Source: Thermoplasmata archaeon (GTDB lineage Archaea > Thermoplasmatota > Thermoplasmata > SG8-5). Taken from it: 8,110 nt of DNA. A program made the translations under genes and the position numbers. Of the stretch, positions 6,612 to 8,110 are shown piece by piece (position 1 is the stretch's first letter; the number at the start of each line of letters is the position of its first letter). The stretch lies in assembly GCA_030655715.1 (NCBI GenBank), contig JAUSPR010000020.1, positions 1-8,110 on the forward strand. The letters are read 5' to 3'. The notes beneath the pieces were generated by a model, which did not search any database, was not told where the DNA came from, and saw only the letters and a list, made by a program, of their open reading frames with translations.

Positions 6612-6654
6612 CCCCGCCCGCCAGCTGAAAATGATACAATTTAGGCGGGGCATG
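6612..6654 (+). repeat. Hairpin repeat copy with 25-nt loop
   Basis: CCCCGCC (6612-6618) and GGCGGGG (6644-6650) pair perfectly around 25 nt, and CATG follows. The loop has the same length as in the copy at 6909 but little shared sequence. Confidence 0.7.
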
Positions 6655-6780
6655 CTGATGGGAGAATGCTTGGAGGATGCAATTTTTGAAATGCTATCTA
6701 GCGCTTTATCTGAGGCCTATTCCCCGATTCCCCCGTTCCAAATCCCCTTTTGTTGCACGTAGTTCCAAATACCCTCAGGT

Positions 6781-6814
6781 TTTGGATACCGAATAAATTT
6801 GGATGCCGGATAAA
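6781..6814 (+). repeat. 17-bp tandem duplication
   Basis: TTTGGATACCGAATAAA is followed immediately by a second copy with two A-to-G changes (15 of 17 identical). A nearby pair, GTTCCAAATMCCC at 6735-6747 and 6762-6774, shows the same kind of local duplication. Confidence 0.7.
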
Positions 6815-6878
6815 ACAGGCGGGGCTTCCCAAAATAGGGCTTACAAGTGCTTTTTGATTACAAATTAACCCTGTCATC

Positions 6879-6903
6879 CCATCGAATTTTCTGAATTCGA
6901 TGG
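6879..6903 (+). repeat. Perfect 10-bp AT-rich hairpin
   Basis: CCATCGAATT (6879-6888) pairs with AATTCGATGG (6894-6903) around a 5-nt loop TTCTG. It sits between the direct-repeat copy at 6817 and the hairpin at 6909 and has no counterpart in the other repeat copy, so it is an insertion or a separate element. Confidence 0.7.
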
Positions 6904-6908
6904 TACAA

Positions 6909-6951
6909 CCCCGCCCTAGTATAACAATACCAAAATGCCAGGCGGGGCATG
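6909..6951 (+). repeat. Hairpin repeat copy with 25-nt loop
   Basis: CCCCGCC (6909-6915) pairs with GGCGGGG (6941-6947) around exactly 25 nt, and CATG follows. Both arms and the loop length are identical to the copy at 6612. Confidence 0.7.
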
Positions 6952-7005
6952 ATTGGCTAGGCCGTGATTTCAAGTTTCGCCCTTCGGGTTGGCTGGAACT
7001 GACAT

Positions 7006-7025
7006 CCCCGCCCTCACAGGCGAGG
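7006..7025 (+). repeat. Hairpin repeat copy, one mismatch
   Basis: CCCCGCC and GGCGAGG flank loop CTCACA. One arm position is mismatched and the trailing CATG is absent; it opens the second copy of the 60-bp direct repeat. Confidence 0.6.
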
Positions 7026-7100
7026 TTTTCCTGATTAGGGCTTATAAATGCTCTTTGCTATCAGATTGCCCTGTCACTTGCTTGGAAAACAATACAAAGA

Positions 7101-7124
7101 CCCCGCCCTCGCAGGCGGGGCATG
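7101..7124 (+). repeat. Hairpin repeat copy, perfect stem and CATG tail
   Basis: CCCCGCC and GGCGGGG pair fully around loop CTCGCA, followed by CATG. This is the best-preserved copy and lies about 140 bp before the pilin-like gene; its continuation TTGCT parallels TCGCT after the copy at 76. Confidence 0.75.
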
Positions 7125-7169
7125 TTGCTACCAAACTGTCTTTGTTGCAGCATTCAAAATGGTTAAATT

Positions 7170-7183
7170 GTGGTTATAACCAC
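7170..7183. promoter_or_regulatory. 14-bp perfect palindrome, candidate operator
   Basis: GTGGTTATAACCAC is fully self-complementary and lies directly upstream of the TATA box at 7190, over or next to where the B-recognition element would be. A dimeric regulator acting on the pilin-like gene is a natural reading, but no regulator gene is in the window. Confidence 0.5.
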
Positions 7184-7189
7184 TTTAAG

Positions 7190-7199
7190 CTTATATATC
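7190..7199 (+). promoter_or_regulatory. TATA box for the pilin-like gene
   Basis: CTTATATATC is a near-consensus archaeal TATA box 40-50 bp before ATG 7239. Transcription from about 7220 would leave a leader just long enough for the ribosome binding site. Confidence 0.7.
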
Positions 7200-7226
7200 C
7201 TCATTTAGATATAGGAACATAGGAAA

Positions 7227-7232
7227 AGAGGA
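7227..7232 (+). promoter_or_regulatory. Shine-Dalgarno site of the pilin-like gene
   Basis: AGAGGA lies 6 nt before ATG 7239 and supports that start. Confidence 0.65.
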
Positions 7233-7238
7233 ATTGTT

Positions 7239-7484
7239 ATGGCTGAGGATAGAATCAAGAGAAAGGTCGTGTGGAACAAATCCGGTGTGAGCGAGATTAT
7301 CGGAACCATCCTGATGCTGAGCATCACGGTGGTCCTGTTCTCGAGCATCATCACCTTCGTGGGCACCATGCCCGCACCCAGACAGACCTTCGTAGTGGAG
7401 CTTAAGTGCAGTCTTGAACCGGTAAATCCGAGTAACTGGACCCATGAGTGTATTTCAAAATCCTGCATCAGGGAGGCCAGGTAA
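7239..7484 (+). CDS. Archaeal type IV pilin-like N-terminal fragment, frameshifted
   Basis: The 81-codon frame starts with a class III signal segment: a basic stretch (RIKRK..NKSG, to residue 16) and then VSEIIG followed by a hydrophobic helix to about residue 42. This is the pattern of archaeal type IV pilins and related surface proteins (PF07790/DUF1628 type). A PibD-like prepilin peptidase would be expected to cut near G16/V17. The protein should be secreted and anchored or assembled through the helix. After residue 69 the frame turns into unrelated codons and stops at 7482-7484. The natural continuation (VYFKILHQGG...) is in the -1 frame from 7448, so the gene is broken by a 1-nt loss, a 2-nt gain or a sequencing error near 7446. 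Promoter, TATA box and ribosome site are intact. Confidence 0.75.
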   Translation: MAEDRIKRKVVWNKSGVSEIIGTILMLSITVVLFSSIITFVGTMPAPRQTFVVELKCSLEPVNPSNWTHECISKSCIREAR

Positions 7485-8110
7485 TGGACCCCATGTGGAT
7501 TCAGATCTATATCACTGTGGACGATTCAATGCTGGTCAAGACCGTGGACAATCGTACAGCAGATTGCGACACCAACGGCGACGGCAAATGGAATGTCGGT
7601 GAATACTGGAAATATCTGATTACCACGGTTCCGGAGGCACCCTCATTGAATTCTACCTCGACCTTTTCAATAACAATAGTGGATCAGGAAAGAAATACTC
7701 TGGTCTGGCATGAAACCCTCGGCGAAGGCGCGAATTTCTACAAGCCTCTGATCACGAGGGTCTGGATTGACAGCGATCTGGCCACACCCCAGGTGGACGA
7801 CCCCGGCCCAATCGGTTTCGAAAAACCTTTTAAGGTTTATGCAGAAATCATCGATCCTGACATAACTTCTGGCCAGGGCCTGAACAAGAGCAATCTATGG
7901 GTGAACCTCAGCACCATTGGTCTGCCTCTGTTCCAACTTAACGACACTGTCGATTCCCGGGACGCTGTAAATGACGACATTTATGTGGCAGTCTGCAATG
8001 GGCCAGCCAAAATGTCAGTAGGTTATTATTTCTTCGTGTTCAATGCAACTGATCTATCTGGCCAAACCACCCAAAGGAATGAAAAATTCCCTGTTGGCAT
8101 GATTGTGGGA
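7484..8110 (+). CDS. Continuation of the pilin-like surface protein, partial at window end
   Basis: This frame is open from 7448 to the window edge without a stop. An ATG at 7484 overlaps the TAA of the upstream frame (TAATG), and GGAGG at 7472-7476 would serve it, so a separate coupled gene is possible. I favour one interrupted gene, because the codons before that ATG (VYFKILHQGGQV) look like an ordinary beta strand and turn. Counting from 7484, residues 29-40 (DTNGDGKWNVGE) match an EF-hand calcium loop with Asp, Asn, Asp, Asn and Glu at positions 1, 3, 5, 9 and 12. Residues from about 105 on look like a bacterial/archaeal Ig-like extracellular domain. Several N-x-S/T sites suggest glycosylation. 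The product is probably a cell-surface protein; the C-terminus is outside the window. Confidence 0.7.
   Translation, partial: MDPMWIQIYITVDDSMLVKTVDNRTADCDTNGDGKWNVGEYWKYLITTVPEAPSLNSTSTFSITIVDQERNTLVWHETLGEGANFYKPLITRVWIDSDLATPQVDDPGPIGFEKPFKVYAEIIDPDITSGQGLNKSNLWVNLSTIGLPLFQLNDTVDSRDAVNDDIYVAVCNGPAKMSVGYYFFVFNATDLSGQTTQRNEKFPVGMIVG

Larger units (their letters stand above)
6817..7078 (+). repeat. Direct repeat of about 60 bp, copies 201 bp apart
   Basis: Copy 1 (about 6817-6877) and copy 2 (about 7018-7077) align at about three quarters of positions with one 1-nt gap. Shared blocks are AGGCG, TAGGGCTTA, TGC, TTTG and CCCTGTCA. Each starts on a hairpin right arm (GGCGGGG or GGCGAGG) and each is followed by another complete hairpin (6909, 7101). 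A weaker third copy may begin near 6552, ending TTTGTCACCC and followed by the hairpin at 6612. Confidence 0.6.
6371..7238. other. Long non-coding region rich in hairpin repeats
   Basis: No gene is convincing here. Reading frames of up to about 90 codons exist on both strands but run through the hairpin repeats and lack ribosome binding sites. The region holds six more copies of a GC-rich stem-loop family, a 17-bp tandem duplication, a roughly 60-bp direct repeat, an unrelated 10-bp hairpin and, at its right end, the promoter of the pilin-like gene. Arms GGCCT (6505-6509) and AGGCC (6524-6528) form another small stem. It may be a graveyard of miniature mobile elements or may encode an untranslated RNA. 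Confidence 0.65.

Noticed and set aside
6652..6762. 36-codon open frame beginning at the CATG after a hairpin repeat
   Set aside because: The ATG belongs to the repeat itself, the GGCGGGG arm is only 1 nt away and so is not a usable ribosome site, and the product resembles nothing.
6979..6990. CCCTTCGGG as a structured RNA tetraloop
   Set aside because: Only two or three base pairs surround the loop and nothing nearby extends the stem.
6434..7124. CRISPR array
   Set aside because: The repeats are hairpins at irregular spacing (about 100-300 bp) with variable flanks, no uniform spacers and no cas genes.
6698..7222. Open frames of 77-91 codons on both strands of the long intergenic region
   Set aside because: They run through the hairpin repeats, have no ribosome binding sites and have compositions unlike the real genes.

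Overview
The window looks archaeal, most likely from the Thermoplasmatota. This is inferred from gene content and promoters, not from a marker gene. Supporting signs are: TATA-type promoter boxes 40-60 bp upstream of several starts; a DUF835 domain; a single-domain KaiC/RecA-like ATPase; a class III (type IV pilin-like) signal segment of the archaeal type; and a run of small CxxC-x10-CxxC zinc ribbons on acidic, proline-rich or coiled-coil proteins. There are no rRNA or tRNA genes, no transposase and no CRISPR array.

Layout. Positions 1-415 are AT-rich and non-coding, with imperfect repeats and one diverged copy of a hairpin repeat. 416-2737 (+) encodes a 773-residue protein: an N-terminal DUF2226-like domain, a helical region, a zinc knuckle, a complete DnaA-type AAA+ domain, and a C-terminal DUF835 domain in place of DnaA's DNA-binding domain. 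Converging on it with only 3 bp between the stop codons is 4351-2741 (-), a 536-residue protein with three zinc ribbons, three copies of a short basic helical motif and a helical C-terminal half. A 164-bp divergent promoter region separates that gene from 4516-5229 (+), a KaiC-like ATPase. Next, from its own TATA box, comes 5320-6342 (+), a 340-residue coiled-coil protein ending in two nearly identical zinc ribbons. A hairpin plus T-tract terminator overlaps its stop codon.

6343-7238 is about 900 bp without a convincing gene. It is packed with a family of short GC-rich stem-loops, typically 7-bp arms around a 6-nt loop of the form CTYRCA, often followed by CATG. At least seven copies can be seen, including the diverged one at 76-95 on the far side of the gene cluster. 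Two of them lie in a longer direct repeat with a 201-bp offset. At 7239 a well-formed promoter (14-bp palindrome, TATA box, Shine-Dalgarno) drives a pilin-like secreted protein. Its reading frame breaks near 7446 and continues in the -1 frame to the window edge, through an EF-hand-like loop and an Ig-like domain.

How the genes may work together. The DnaA/DUF835 ATPase, the KaiC-like ATPase and the two zinc-ribbon scaffold-like proteins share a domain vocabulary (same zinc-ribbon spacing, acidic linkers, helical rods). They could form one signalling or assembly module. This is inference from adjacency only; they are not one operon, and at least three separate promoters are visible.
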